Positions 17,376 through 26,282 are shown, counted from the stretch's first letter. The stretch: 64,000 nt of DNA from Sphingomonas sp. PsM26 (GCA_030433805.1 JARUXA010000001.1:62001-126000); one strand, 5' to 3'. Notes: generated by a model not told the origin, from the letters alone. A program made the numbers and translations.

Positions 17376-17717
17376 TCAACTGGCCAGGATTGTTTCTGCG
17401 GCGAATCGTTCCGGCGATGCGATGTCCAGTTCGATCACCCACAGATCCGGGTCGCGCGCGCGCCGGCGCTGCCAATACGACTCGCGCGCCGACGGGTCGG
17501 CCGCATCCGCCGGACCGGTCGGAACCAGTGCCGCTTGCCCGGTCGGGCCGAGCGCCCGTTCCACCAACTGGGTATTTCCGTCATTATCGTTTAATATCAA
17601 TAATATAGCGCCAGAACTCGGTTCGCCCCGCGCACGCACCATCCCCATGCCGCCCGCATCGTTGACGCGCTTGAGCAGCGCCGACACGAGCAGACCGGTC
17701 GGCAGGGTGGCACTCAT
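17376..17717 (-). CDS. DUF1491 family protein
   Basis: A 113-residue soluble protein matching the alphaproteobacterial DUF1491 family, with the typical start LPTGLLVSALLKRVNDAGG and the ending SYWQRRRARDPDLWVIELDI. Function is unknown. Its start overlaps the stop of the thioesterase-like gene by 4 bases, so it is translated from the same message. Confidence 0.85.
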   Translation of the reverse strand: MSATLPTGLLVSALLKRVNDAGGMGMVRARGEPSSGAILLILNDNDGNTQLVERALGPTGQAALVPTGPADAADPSARESYWQRRRARDPDLWVIELDIASPERFAAETILAS

Positions 17718-18190
17718 GCCGTGCGATAGCCCGGGAGCGTGGCGAGCGGGATCTGCGAGCGCATGAACGTACCGGTTCCGCGGGCAGCTTCCTCGCCGTC
17801 CGCGTCGACCAGTCGCGCCTCCGCAACGAACACCCGGCGATGCCCCGATACCCAGCGTCCCTCCGCCACGACAGGACCTTCGCGCAAGGGTTTGGTCAGC
17901 AACAGGTTGAACGCGGTGGTCAGCAGGAACCGGTCGGTCACGAGGCTATTGGCCGCGTAGAATGCCGCGTCGTCGAGCATCTTGAAGTAGCTCGTTCCAT
18001 GCGCCGCGCCCCCGGCATGGAAGACGTCGGGGTGGATCGTGAACCGGATCCGCGCAATCCCGGCCGAAGGGATTTCGAGGGTGGAATCGAACAGCATGTT
18101 GATCGGCGCGGCAGTATACAGGGCTTCCAGTGCCCGGAAATGCGCCGCCTCGCCCGACAGCGCGGGGTCAGGCGGCGTCACGCGCTTCAT
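17714..18190 (-). CDS. PaaI-like hotdog thioesterase
   Basis: A 158-residue hotdog-fold protein. The core helix and strand read VFHAGGAAHGTSYFKMLDDAAFYAANS, like the PaaI HGG-type acyl-CoA thioesterases, and the last strands VAEGRWVSGHRRVFVAEARLVDADG are typical. It probably hydrolyses a cytosolic acyl-CoA; the substrate is not readable. It overlaps the end of ptsN by 23 bases and the start of the DUF1491 gene by 4. Confidence 0.85.
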   Translation of the reverse strand: MKRVTPPDPALSGEAAHFRALEALYTAAPINMLFDSTLEIPSAGIARIRFTIHPDVFHAGGAAHGTSYFKMLDDAAFYAANSLVTDRFLLTTAFNLLLTKPLREGPVVAEGRWVSGHRRVFVAEARLVDADGEEAARGTGTFMRSQIPLATLPGYRTA

Positions 18191-18635
18191 CCGCCATCAG
18201 CAATGCGACCAGCGCATCGCGCGATCCGGCACCCCGCAACTTGTCGACGAAATTGGCATCGCGCAGCATGCGCGAGACGCGCGCCAACGCCTTCAGATGC
18301 TCGGCACCCGCGTCGGGCGGGGACAGCAGCATGAACACGATGTCGACGGGAAGATCGTCGACTGCCGCGAATTCGATCGGGTTCGTCAGTCGGGCAAAGA
18401 TACCGCAGACCTTGGGCAATCCGGCAAGCCGTCCGTGCGGAGTCGCGACACCGCGACCGAAGCCGGTCGACCCCAGCTTCTCGCGCGCGCCAAGCGCCTC
18501 GGCGACCGCTGCCGCGTCGACGCCGTAGACTTTGGACGCAACGCTGGCGAGGTGTTGGAACAGCAATTTGCGCGTGCCCGCGCTTTCGCGTTCGAGCACC
18601 GCATCGGTGCTCAGAAGGTCGTGCAAATCGGTCAT
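18168..18635 (-). CDS. ptsN: PTS IIA-like nitrogen-regulatory protein PtsN
   Basis: A 155-residue EIIA-Ntr, end point of the nitrogen phosphotransferase relay (PtsP-NPr-PtsN) that affects potassium, nitrogen and stress control. The phosphorylated His67 sits in GVATPHGRL. The ATG at 18635 starts MTDLHDLLS; an upstream ATG at 18662 would add nine unlikely residues. It follows hpf on the same strand, the usual hpf-ptsN pairing, although rpoN is absent here. Confidence 0.93.
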   Translation of the reverse strand: MTDLHDLLSTDAVLERESAGTRKLLFQHLASVASKVYGVDAAAVAEALGAREKLGSTGFGRGVATPHGRLAGLPKVCGIFARLTNPIEFAAVDDLPVDIVFMLLSPPDAGAEHLKALARVSRMLRDANFVDKLRGAGSRDALVALLMADEARDAA

Positions 18636-18719
18636 CGCAATCCTTGAGCCCGCGTCAAGCACGGGTGCTTGCGCGGGCTCATAGCGCCGATCACGGATCG
18701 GCGAAAGCGGACCGCAACA

Positions 18720-19316
18720 TTACGACACGCGCTGTGGTTCCACCCAACCGATCGTCCCGTCGCCGCGGCGGTACACCATGTTGTACGTGCCGGACAAAGA
18801 GTTGCGGAACAGCAATGCGGTCGTATTGCGCAAGTCGAGCATCATCACCGCATCGGACACGCTCGCATCGGGGATATCGACTCGCGTTTCGGCAACGATC
18901 AGAGGGAAATCCTCTGCTTCCTCTTCGGCGGTATGTTCCTGGAACAGCGTATAGCCAGCATCATTGGCGGCAATTTCGTCTGCGGTTGCCGATGCGCTGG
19001 TCGCGGTTGCGCTGCGGTCCTTGAGACGGCGCATGTAGCGACGAAGCTGCTTCTCGATCTTGCCCGCGGCCGAATCAAAAGCCGTATGCGCCTCGGAGGC
19101 ATCGCCGCTGGCCTTCAGGATCAGCCCTTGCATGACGTGGCATACGATGTCGCAGGTGAAGCGGTTATCGTGCGGTCCCTTGCCAAATGTGACCTGCGCC
19201 GAAATCGTCCGGGCGAAATATTTGGCCGCTATGCCTTGGAGCCGCTCGTCGACATGGGTCCTGAGCGCTTCGCCCGTTTCGACCTGATGGCCGGAAACCC
19301 GAATATCCATGAGCAC
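18720..19316 (-). CDS. hpf: Ribosome hibernation promoting factor, long form
   Basis: A 198-residue HPF/RaiA protein. The N-terminal S30AE domain (about 1-105) has DIRVSGHQVETGEALRTHVDERL and binds the decoding centre. A variable linker is followed by a C-terminal dimerisation domain (about 140-198) with PDASVSDAVMMLDL and the ending YRRGDGTIGWVEP, so it is the long form that makes 100S dimers. The start could be at 19316 or at a Met two codons in (19310). It precedes ptsN. Confidence 0.93.
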   Translation of the reverse strand: MLMDIRVSGHQVETGEALRTHVDERLQGIAAKYFARTISAQVTFGKGPHDNRFTCDIVCHVMQGLILKASGDASEAHTAFDSAAGKIEKQLRRYMRRLKDRSATATSASATADEIAANDAGYTLFQEHTAEEEAEDFPLIVAETRVDIPDASVSDAVMMLDLRNTTALLFRNSLSGTYNMVYRRGDGTIGWVEPQRVS

Positions 19317-19407
19317 TTCTCCATACTGTACTGCCGGACTCCGCTGTACGGATGTTCCGGCTGGTAGATGACGTCTGCCGGACGCCTCGACCCCCCAATA
19401 GGTTGAA

Positions 19408-20097
19408 TCAGTTGGCCGTCTCGCCTCCCCACAAAGGATTGACCACTGACTTCATAAACGCTGCATGCCGCACAAGATCCGCCTCCGGCACCGCGAAGGT
19501 CCGCGGCGGGCGCGCTTTCGCCGGCGTTGCCGGTGCGACGGGAAGGGCAACCTCGATCGTTTCGCTGACCAGGCCGAGCCCGATCTGCCGCCCGCCGGTC
19601 AGTTCGATATAGACCTGCGCGAGCAGCTGCGCGTCGAGCAATGCGCCGTGCAAGGTACGGTGGCTGCGATCGATCCCGTACCGGTTGCACAACGCATCGA
19701 GGCTGTGCTTCGCGCCGGGATGCCGGATTCGTGCCATCGCGACGGTATCGATCATGCGTTGCATGTTGATCGCCGCACGGCTGCACCGCGTCAATTCGCC
19801 GTTGAGGAAGCCGAAGTCGAAGCTCGCATTATGCGCAACCAGCGGGCTGTCGCCGAGAAACTCGAGCAACGCATCCGCGCCGTGGTGGAACAGCGGCTTG
19901 TCCGACAGGAACGCGTCGCTCAGCCCGTGGACGCGTTGCGCCTCGGGCGGCATCGTGCGTTCGGGGTGGAAATAGGCGTGAAAGGTGCGGCCGGTCTCGA
20001 CCTTGTTGATCATCTCGACGCATCCGATTTCGACCATGCGGTCGCCATCGGAAAAGCTGAACCCCGTGGTTTCGGTGTCGAAGACGATCTCTCTCAT
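19408..20097 (-). CDS. dnaQ: DNA polymerase III epsilon subunit (proofreading exonuclease)
   Basis: A 229-residue DEDDh exonuclease. Metal ligands: Asp7 and Glu9 in VFDTETTG, Asp94 in HNASFDFGFL, and His150/Asp155 in LHGALLDAQLLAQVY. The C-terminal 60 residues are the tail that should contact DnaE. The ATG at 20097 begins MREIVFDTETTGF; the frame is open upstream but that part overlaps coaE. It lies 5 bases behind coaE in the minus-strand run leaving the origin, the usual alphaproteobacterial placement. Confidence 0.95.
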   Translation of the reverse strand: MREIVFDTETTGFSFSDGDRMVEIGCVEMINKVETGRTFHAYFHPERTMPPEAQRVHGLSDAFLSDKPLFHHGADALLEFLGDSPLVAHNASFDFGFLNGELTRCSRAAINMQRMIDTVAMARIRHPGAKHSLDALCNRYGIDRSHRTLHGALLDAQLLAQVYIELTGGRQIGLGLVSETIEVALPVAPATPAKARPPRTFAVPEADLVRHAAFMKSVVNPLWGGETAN

Positions 20098-20101
20098 AGG
20101 G

Positions 20102-20701
20102 TCATGATAGTGGGGTTTTGCGCGCGGCGAGGCAAGCGATGATCTGCCGCACCGCGTCACGCGTCGTATCCAGCGAACCCCCTGTCGGAACGACGAAATC
20201 CGCGCGTGCGGTCTTTTCGACATCGGGCATTTGCCGCGCCAGAATCGCGTCGAGCTTATCCGGAGTCATGCCGGCGCGCTGCAGAACGCGCGCGCGCTGC
20301 ACCGACTCGGGCGCGGACGCCACGACGACCACATCGACGCGCGACTCGCCGCCGGTTTCGAACAGCAATGGAATGTCGAACAGGACGATCGGTGCCGCGG
20401 CATGCCGTTCCAGGAACGCGGCACGGTCCGCCTGGACCGCGGGATGGACGATCGCTTCCAGCCGCTTGAGCGCCGCACCATCGCCCAGCACCATCGGACC
20501 GAGTTTCGCGCGATCGACTCCATCGGGGCCGGTCGATCCCGGAAAGACAGCTTCGATGGCGGAGATCACCGCCGCATCGGACGCCTGCAACCGGTGGACC
20601 GCGGCGTCCGCGTCGAACACGGGCACGCCCGCGTCCGCGAACATCGCCGCGACGGTCGATTTGCCCATCCCGATCGAACCGGTCAGGCCGATCGTGATCA
20701 T
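20102..20701 (-). CDS. coaE: Dephospho-CoA kinase
   Basis: A 199-residue kinase for the last step of coenzyme A synthesis (3'-OH phosphorylation of dephospho-CoA by ATP). The P-loop GSIGMGKS is at residues 8-15. The mid-part FDADAAVHRL and IVLFDIPLLFETGGE match the CoA-binding and lid regions. It overlaps the aroE stop by 4 bases (20698-20701) and is followed by dnaQ. Confidence 0.95.
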   Translation of the reverse strand: MITIGLTGSIGMGKSTVAAMFADAGVPVFDADAAVHRLQASDAAVISAIEAVFPGSTGPDGVDRAKLGPMVLGDGAALKRLEAIVHPAVQADRAAFLERHAAAPIVLFDIPLLFETGGESRVDVVVVASAPESVQRARVLQRAGMTPDKLDAILARQMPDVEKTARADFVVPTGGSLDTTRDAVRQIIACLAARKTPLS

Positions 20702-21510
20702 GCCGTCAGCAACGCCCTGAGCCGCGTATCGTGGTCCTCGTCGCGCGGCGGTGCCACGCCGAAGAACAGCTCGAACGCAAGCGCAGCCTGACCGATCAGC
20801 ATCTCGAGCCCATCGATCGTGTCGAGATCGCGCGCGCGCGCGGCCGCGAGCAACGGTGTCTCGAGCGGCGCATAGACGACGTCATAGACCAGCGCATCCT
20901 GCGGCAGCGGATCGAGATCGATCGTCAGCGGCGCCTGACCCGTCATGCCGAGCGCACTCGCGTTGACCACCAGCGCGGCGGGGGGAAGCTGCGCGGTCAG
21001 CGGGAGTGCCTGTCCCTTGAGGCCAAACGACGACAGCAGTGCCGCGGCCTTCAGCACGTTGCGGTTGAGCACCGTGACTGACCCCACCCCGAGCTTCGCC
21101 AGCGCGAACAGCACCGCGCGCGCCGCGCCGCCGGCACCGATCACCACCACCGGTGCGCCGGTCAGGTCGAGCCCGTCGAGCGGCGCATAGAATCCCGCCG
21201 CATCGGTATTGGTGCACAGGAACGCACCGTCTTCGCCGCGGAACACCGTATTCGCGGCCCCGATCGTTTTCCGCACGTCGCCGGGATCCGCGATGTGATC
21301 GAACACAGCCTGTTTGTGCGGCAAGGTAACGTTGCACCCGCGCCAGTCGGGGTCGGCGGTCCGCTCGGCGAAATAGGCGGCCAACCCTCCGGGCGCGACA
21401 TGATGCGCGCGATAGCTTCCCTCCAGTTTGAGCGCATCGAGCCAGAAGCCGTGGATGATCGGCGACTTCGAATGCGCGATCGGATCGCCGATGACTTCTG
21501 CATAGATCAT
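20698..21510 (-). CDS. aroE: Shikimate dehydrogenase (NADP+)
   Basis: A 270-residue enzyme reducing 3-dehydroshikimate in the aromatic amino acid pathway. The substrate motif is IGDPIAHSKSP (residues 7-17) and the catalytic Lys lies in CNVTLPHKQAV. The NADP loop VVVIGAGGAARAVLFAL and the conserved NASALGM are present. The ATG at 21510 overlaps the maf stop (ATGA); an upstream frame extension falls inside maf and is not used. Confidence 0.96.
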   Translation of the reverse strand: MIYAEVIGDPIAHSKSPIIHGFWLDALKLEGSYRAHHVAPGGLAAYFAERTADPDWRGCNVTLPHKQAVFDHIADPGDVRKTIGAANTVFRGEDGAFLCTNTDAAGFYAPLDGLDLTGAPVVVIGAGGAARAVLFALAKLGVGSVTVLNRNVLKAAALLSSFGLKGQALPLTAQLPPAALVVNASALGMTGQAPLTIDLDPLPQDALVYDVVYAPLETPLLAAARARDLDTIDGLEMLIGQAALAFELFFGVAPPRDEDHDTRLRALLTA

Positions 21511-22103
21511 GACGGCATCACTCCGCGGACACGTAGGTAATCGAGCACCTGCAACAGCGGCAGGCCAAGGACGGTGAACTGGCTTCCCTCGATCCGGGTG
21601 AACAGCTGCGCGCCGGGTCCCTCGATCCGGTAACAGCCGACACAGCCGGCGATCTCGGGCCATTCCTGGTCGAGATAGGTCTGGATGAACGCATCCGACA
21701 GGGTGCGCACGTGCATCTTGGCGCGATCGACCACCCGCCAGACCGGGCGTCCGCCCTCGGCGATCACCGCCGCACTGACGAGGTCGTGCCGCTTCCCCGA
21801 CATCCGCGCGAGATGCGCGCCCGCTTCGTCACGCGAACGCGGCTTGTCGAGCATCGACCCGTCGTCGAGCACGACCACCGAGTCGCAGCCGAGCACCAGT
21901 GCCTGACCGTCGCGCGCCGAGACCTTGACCGCCTTCAGTTCCGCCAGCGCATCCGCCATGTCGCGCGGCGCGAGGCCTTCCGCCAGCAGCGCGGCCTTGG
22001 CGGACTCCTCATCCACACTTGCCGAGACGGCGGTGAACGGGATTGCCGCGGCGGCGAGCATCGCGCGTCGCGACGCGCTTTGGGATGCGAGGACGACCCT
22101 CAC
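21507..22103 (-). CDS. Maf-type nucleotide pyrophosphatase
   Basis: A 198-residue Maf/YceF house-cleaning NTPase that removes non-canonical or excess nucleotides. The N-terminal motif LASQSASRRAMLAAA and VDEE match the family, as do VLGCDSVVVLDD and the distal GCYRIEGPGAQLFTRIEGS. The GTG at 22103 overlaps the preceding stop (GTGA). Position between ppsR and aroE next to the origin is the standard alphaproteobacterial order. Confidence 0.93.
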   Translation of the reverse strand: MRVVLASQSASRRAMLAAAAIPFTAVSASVDEESAKAALLAEGLAPRDMADALAELKAVKVSARDGQALVLGCDSVVVLDDGSMLDKPRSRDEAGAHLARMSGKRHDLVSAAVIAEGGRPVWRVVDRAKMHVRTLSDAFIQTYLDQEWPEIAGCVGCYRIEGPGAQLFTRIEGSQFTVLGLPLLQVLDYLRVRGVMPS

Positions 22104-22924
22104 AGGTCGCCTCGCGGTGCGATACCGCGTTCGCTTACCAACGCGATAATCGCGGCGGCGGTTTCCTCGATCGATCGGCGCGTCACGTCGATCACCGGCC
22201 AGCCATTGTCCGCGAACATCCGCCGCGCATAAGCGACTTCGCGCGTGACGGATTCCTGGTCGACATAAGCAGTCTCGGTCTTCTGGTTCAGCGACAGCAG
22301 CCGGTTGCGCCGGACCTGGATCAGCCGATCCGCACTCGTCGTCAGCCCGACGACGATCGGGTGCTTGAGCGAATACAGGCTGATTGGTGGGGGGCTTTCG
22401 ATCACGATCGGAATGTTGGCGGTCTTGAACCCGCGATTGGCGAGATAGATCGAGGTCGGCGTCTTGGACGATCGCGATACGCCCGCGAGCACGATGTCCG
22501 CTTCCTCCCAATCCTCGGCAAGAATGCCGTCGTCATGCGCGATCGTGAACTGGATCGCGTCGACCCGCGCAAAATAGGCGGCATCGAGCACGTGCTGACG
22601 CCCCGGGCGTGCCTTGGCGGCCTGACCGAGCAACCCGGATAAGGCCCCCGTCACGCCGTCCAGCGGCGCGACCGCAGGCAACCCCAGCGCGCGACACCGC
22701 GTCTCGAGCGTCGCGCGGGTCGCGCTGTTGACCAATGTAAACAGCACGAGGCCCGGATTCTGCGAAATCTCCTGCAGGATCCGTTCGAGATGCGCCTCGG
22801 TCCGCACCATCGGCCAGAAATGCCGGATCGTCTCGACGTCGTCATATTGCGCGAGCGCCGCCTTGGCGATGTTCTCGAGCGTCTCGCCGGTGGAATCCGA
22901 CAAGAGATGGAGGTGGAGCCGCAT
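22100..22924 (-). CDS. ppsR: Pyruvate, water dikinase regulatory protein (kinase/pyrophosphorylase, DUF299)
   Basis: A 274-residue member of the bifunctional ADP-dependent kinase/phosphate-dependent pyrophosphorylase family, which switches PEP synthase or pyruvate phosphate dikinase off and on. The P-loop-like signature GVSRSSKTPTS lies at residues 148-158, and the N-terminus HLLSDSTGETLENIAKA is diagnostic. The ATG at 22924 is the first gene start on the left of the putative origin. Whether the target is PPDK or PEPS cannot be decided. Confidence 0.92.
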   Translation of the reverse strand: MRLHLHLLSDSTGETLENIAKAALAQYDDVETIRHFWPMVRTEAHLERILQEISQNPGLVLFTLVNSATRATLETRCRALGLPAVAPLDGVTGALSGLLGQAAKARPGRQHVLDAAYFARVDAIQFTIAHDDGILAEDWEEADIVLAGVSRSSKTPTSIYLANRGFKTANIPIVIESPPPISLYSLKHPIVVGLTTSADRLIQVRRNRLLSLNQKTETAYVDQESVTREVAYARRMFADNGWPVIDVTRRSIEETAAAIIALVSERGIAPRGDL

Positions 22925-23216
22925 CAGCCGCGTCCCTGGCAAAGGCCTGTGGATAACATGGGGATAACCGCTAGCGTAACTTCCCAGCCGCGCAAAGCCG
23001 CCACGAACGGTGGAAAACGCCCGAGTTTTCCACAATCGCGTGCACAGCCCCCCGATTTATCCACAGCCTGTGAATCATGGGGATGGAATCGCCGATCGTC
23101 TCGCTGAATCGGGCGTGCGATTCAGCCCGGCCTGTTGGCATTTCCGGGACAATTGCCTAAGCCCCGACTCCCACCGACCAACAACCTTTATTACCTCCTA
23201 AGAATCTAGACTCTTA
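22925..23216. other. oriC: Putative chromosomal replication origin (oriC)
   Basis: This 292-base gap separates leftward (ppsR, maf, aroE, coaE, dnaQ) from rightward (hemE, hemJ, rho) genes. It contains DnaA-box matches: TGTGGATAA at 22948-22956 and TTATCCACA at 23057-23065 are perfect. TGGGGATAA at 22959-22967, GGTGGAAAA at 23009-23017 and TTTTCCACA at 23026-23034 are near matches. Seven GANTC sites lie in 23072-23213, and the stretch next to hemE (about 23179-23220) is AT-rich, a candidate unwinding element. In Caulobacter the origin lies beside hemE, which supports the call. Two parS sites follow 5.5 and 8 kb downstream. Confidence 0.85.
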
Positions 23217-24296
23217 TTGAAGAGGGGATCCGCGATCCTTCCCGAACCGACTCCCGCCGGACCCCTGTCCGAGGCACCGTTCAAGCCGTTGCTCGCGACG
23301 CTAAAAGGACAACGCCAAGCCGTTCCGCCGATCTGGCTGATGCGGCAGGCCGGGCGATATTTGCCCGAATACCGGGCGTTGCGCGCCGAAAAGGGTGGGT
23401 TCCTCGCGCTGGTGAATGACAGCGCGGCCGCCGCGGAAGTGACGATCCAGCCGATCCGTCGCTTCGGATTCGATGGCGCGATCCTGTTTTCCGACATCCT
23501 GATGGTCCCGGCAGCGCTCGGGCAGGGACTGACCTTCGGGGTCGGCGAAGGCCCCGCTTTGACTCCGCCGCTGGTCGACCATGCGCTGTCGTCGCTCGAA
23601 CAGGCCCCAGAACGGCTGGAGCCGGTCTATGAGACGGTCCGGCAGGTCGCGGCGATGCTGGGGAGCGAAACGACCTTCCTGGGCTTTGCAGGGAGCCCCT
23701 GGACCGTCTCGACCTATATGGTTGCGGGCAAGGGTAGCCGTGATCAGAGCGAAACCCGCCGCTTCGCCTATGCCGACCCGAAGGCGTTCGGCGAGATCAT
23801 CGACGCGATCGTGACGTCCACCGTCGACTATCTGTCGAAGCAGATCATCGCCGGGGTCGAGGCGGTGCAATTGTTCGACAGCTGGTCAGGGAGCCTCAGC
23901 CCCGCGCAATTCGAACGCTGGGTGATCGCGCCCAATGCCGCGATCGTCTCTGCGCTCCATGCGCGGCACCCGGGCGTACCGGTGATCGGCTTTCCGAAGG
24001 GGGCCGGTGAGAAATTGCCGATCTATGCGCGTGAAACCGGGGTCGATGCGGTCGGCGTCGACGAGACGATCAACCCCGAATGGGCGGCGGCGAACCTGCC
24101 TGAAGGGATGCCGGTCCAGGGCAATCTCGACCCGCTCGCACTGATCGCGGGCGGTCGCGATCTCGAGGCAGCGGCCGCACGAATCCTCAAGGCGTTCGAG
24201 CGCCGCCCGCACGTCTTCAATCTTGGCCACGGCATCCTGCAGGACACGCCGATCGCGCATGTCGAGCAGCTGCTCGCCTTTGTACGGAACGCATGA
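23217..24296 (+). CDS. hemE: Uroporphyrinogen decarboxylase
   Basis: A 359-residue cytosolic enzyme removing four acetate carboxyls from uroporphyrinogen III to give coproporphyrinogen III. The signature PPIWLMRQAGRYLPEYRALR is near residues 40-59, FSDILMVP holds the key Asp, and the distal signature FVGFAGSPWT-type reads LGFAGSPWTVSTY. The likely start is TTG at 23217, adjoining the AT-rich end of the origin; no better ATG exists before the conserved region, so the first 25 residues are uncertain. It overlaps hemJ by ATGA. Confidence 0.94.
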   Translation: MKRGSAILPEPTPAGPLSEAPFKPLLATLKGQRQAVPPIWLMRQAGRYLPEYRALRAEKGGFLALVNDSAAAAEVTIQPIRRFGFDGAILFSDILMVPAALGQGLTFGVGEGPALTPPLVDHALSSLEQAPERLEPVYETVRQVAAMLGSETTFLGFAGSPWTVSTYMVAGKGSRDQSETRRFAYADPKAFGEIIDAIVTSTVDYLSKQIIAGVEAVQLFDSWSGSLSPAQFERWVIAPNAAIVSALHARHPGVPVIGFPKGAGEKLPIYARETGVDAVGVDETINPEWAAANLPEGMPVQGNLDPLALIAGGRDLEAAAARILKAFERRPHVFNLGHGILQDTPIAHVEQLLAFVRNA

Positions 24297-24754
24297 TGGC
24301 TGGAATGCTCGGCAACGCCTATCTCTGGGTCAAGGCGGCGCATCTGATCTTCGTCATCTTCTGGATGGCGGGGCTGTTCATGCTCCCGCGCTACCTTGTC
24401 TATCACCAGGAAGCGTTGGCCGGTTCGGGCGGCGACGCAGGCCTATGGGTCGAGCGCGAAGCCAAGATCCGCACTATCATCCTTACCCCGGCGATGATCG
24501 TGGTGTGGGTGCTCGGGTTGTTGCTCGCCGCCAATGCCGGGCTGTTCTCGGGCGGGGCGGGGCTTGGCTGGCTGCATCTCAAGCTGCTGCTGGTCGTCGT
24601 CCTCACCGGCTATCACGGCTGGGCAGTCGGCTATGCGCGCAAGCTCAAGGCAGGCAAGCCGACGATGACCGGGCGGCAGTTGCGGATGATCAACGAAGTG
24701 CCAGCGGTGCTGGTGACGTTCATCGTGATCCTGGCGATCGTCCAGCCGTTCTGA
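24293..24754 (+). CDS. hemJ: Protoporphyrinogen IX oxidase HemJ
   Basis: A 153-residue membrane protein with four hydrophobic helices of the HemJ (UPF0093/CopD-like) family, which oxidises protoporphyrinogen IX in many alphaproteobacteria. Conserved features are the His in VKAAHLIFVIFWMAGLFMLPRYLVYH, WLHLKLLLVV and the ending RMINEVPAVLVTFIVILAIV. The start overlaps the hemE stop, linking two steps of haem synthesis. It is followed by a C-rich leader for rho. Confidence 0.9.
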   Translation: MMAGMLGNAYLWVKAAHLIFVIFWMAGLFMLPRYLVYHQEALAGSGGDAGLWVEREAKIRTIILTPAMIVVWVLGLLLAANAGLFSGGAGLGWLHLKLLLVVVLTGYHGWAVGYARKLKAGKPTMTGRQLRMINEVPAVLVTFIVILAIVQPF

Positions 24755-24955
24755 CGCACCCCCCTCAAACTCGCGCCCCAACGTCGCGCCCCAACGTCGC
24801 GCCTTGACGCCTTCCTGGGACGGTCGTATCTGGCGGGGGTATTGTAGTGCGACGGCTTCGCGCCGTTCGGCTACTGTATCCTTCCTCAAGCATCGTCGCG
24901 TACCCTTCGCCGACTGAAGCTCCTCCCTCGCATCTCCATGCTCCGGACGCCCGAA
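24755..24955 (+). promoter_or_regulatory. C-rich leader of rho, possible Rho-dependent autoregulation site
   Basis: The 200 bases before rho are pyrimidine-rich and carry a 13-base unit (CGCGCCCCAACGT) repeated in tandem at 24772-24797, with a partial third copy. Downstream, CTTCCTC and CTCCTCCCTCG stretches are poor in G. Such C-rich, G-poor RNA resembles rut sites, and rho genes are known to be attenuated by Rho itself. The base composition is seen; the regulation is inferred. Confidence 0.35.
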
Positions 24956-26212
24956 ATGCATCTCAAAGACCTGAAGAACAAGAAGCCGGCCGAGCTGGTC
25001 GCGATGGCCGAGGAACTCGGCATCGAGAGCGCGTCGACGCTGCGCAAGCAGGATCTGATGTTCGCGATCCTCAAGGTTCAGGCCGAGCAGGGCGAGCAGA
25101 TCATGGGCCTCGGCACGATCGAGGTGCTCCCCGACGGCTTCGGCTTCCTGCGCAGCCCCGAGGCGAACTATCTCGCAGGTCCCGACGACATCTACATTTC
25201 GCCCAACCAGGTCCGCAAGTTCGGCCTGCGCACCGGTGACACGGTCGAAGGCGAGATCCGCGGGCCGAAGGATGGCGAACGCTATTTCGCGCTGGTGCGC
25301 CTCACCGCGGTCAATTTCGACGATCCCGATGCGGTCCGTCACCGCGTCAATTTCGACAACCTCACGCCGCTCTATCCCGAGCAGAAGCTCACGCTCGACC
25401 CGTCCGACCCGACCGTCAAGGACAAGTCGGCGCGTGTGATCGACATCATCTCGCCGCAGGGCAAGGGCCAGCGCACGCTGATCGTCGCGCCCCCGCGCGT
25501 CGGCAAGACGGTGATGCTCCAGAACATCGCCAAGGCGATCACCGACAACCACCCCGAGGTGTTCCTGATCGTCCTGCTGATCGACGAGCGCCCCGAGGAA
25601 GTCACCGACATGCAGCGCTCGGTCAAGGGTGAGGTGGTCAGCTCGACCTTCGACGAACCCGCGACGCGCCACGTCCAGGTCGCCGAAATGGTGATCGAAA
25701 AGGCCAAGCGCCTGGTCGAGCACAAGAAGGACGTCGTGATCCTGCTCGACTCGATCACGCGTCTCGGCCGTGCCTACAACACCGTCGTGCCGTCGTCGGG
25801 CAAGGTGCTGACCGGTGGTGTGGATGCGAACGCGCTCCAGCGCCCGAAGCGCTTCTTCGGTGCCGCGCGTAACATCGAGGAAGGCGGATCGCTCTCGATC
25901 ATCGCGACCGCGCTGATCGATACCGGCAGCCGCATGGACGAAGTGATCTTCGAAGAATTCAAGGGCACGGGTAACTCCGAAATCGTGCTCGACCGCAAGG
26001 TCGCGGACAAGCGCATCTTCCCGGCGCTCGACGTCGGCAAGTCGGGCACGCGCAAGGAAGAGTTGCTGGTCGACCAGAGCAAGCTCTCGAAGATGTGGGT
26101 GCTGCGCCGCATCCTCATGCAGATGGGCACGATCGACTCGATGGAGTTCCTGCTCGACAAGATGAAGAATTCGAAGACCAACGAAGACTTCTTCGAAAGC
26201 ATGAACCAGTAA
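24956..26212 (+). CDS. rho: Transcription termination factor Rho
   Basis: A 418-residue hexameric RNA helicase. The N-terminal Rho_N helix bundle ([20 protein letters not shown]) is followed by the cold-shock-like RNA-binding domain with GFGFLR (61-66). The ATPase has Walker A APPRVGKT (178-185), Walker [12 protein letters not shown], and the arginine-finger region LGRAYNTV. I chose the ATG at 24956, matching other alphaproteobacterial Rho starts; an ATG six codons upstream (24938) is possible. The gene sits in the conserved hemE-hemJ-rho-mnmE order. Confidence 0.97.
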   Translation: MHLKDLKNKKPAELVAMAEELGIESASTLRKQDLMFAILKVQAEQGEQIMGLGTIEVLPDGFGFLRSPEANYLAGPDDIYISPNQVRKFGLRTGDTVEGEIRGPKDGERYFALVRLTAVNFDDPDAVRHRVNFDNLTPLYPEQKLTLDPSDPTVKDKSARVIDIISPQGKGQRTLIVAPPRVGKTVMLQNIAKAITDNHPEVFLIVLLIDERPEEVTDMQRSVKGEVVSSTFDEPATRHVQVAEMVIEKAKRLVEHKKDVVILLDSITRLGRAYNTVVPSSGKVLTGGVDANALQRPKRFFGAARNIEEGGSLSIIATALIDTGSRMDEVIFEEFKGTGNSEIVLDRKVADKRIFPALDVGKSGTRKEELLVDQSKLSKMWVLRRILMQMGTIDSMEFLLDKMKNSKTNEDFFESMNQ

Positions 26213-26282
26213 TCATTTCCGCTGCACAAGACCTGGTGCCGAAGGGTAAAGACTAGGCCTGTGCAGGTGTTTAGCGGTTTGG

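Noticed and set aside
24443..25723. A 426-codon minus-strand frame
   Set aside because: Antisense to rho; repetitive Leu-Asp-Arg composition typical of shadow frames.
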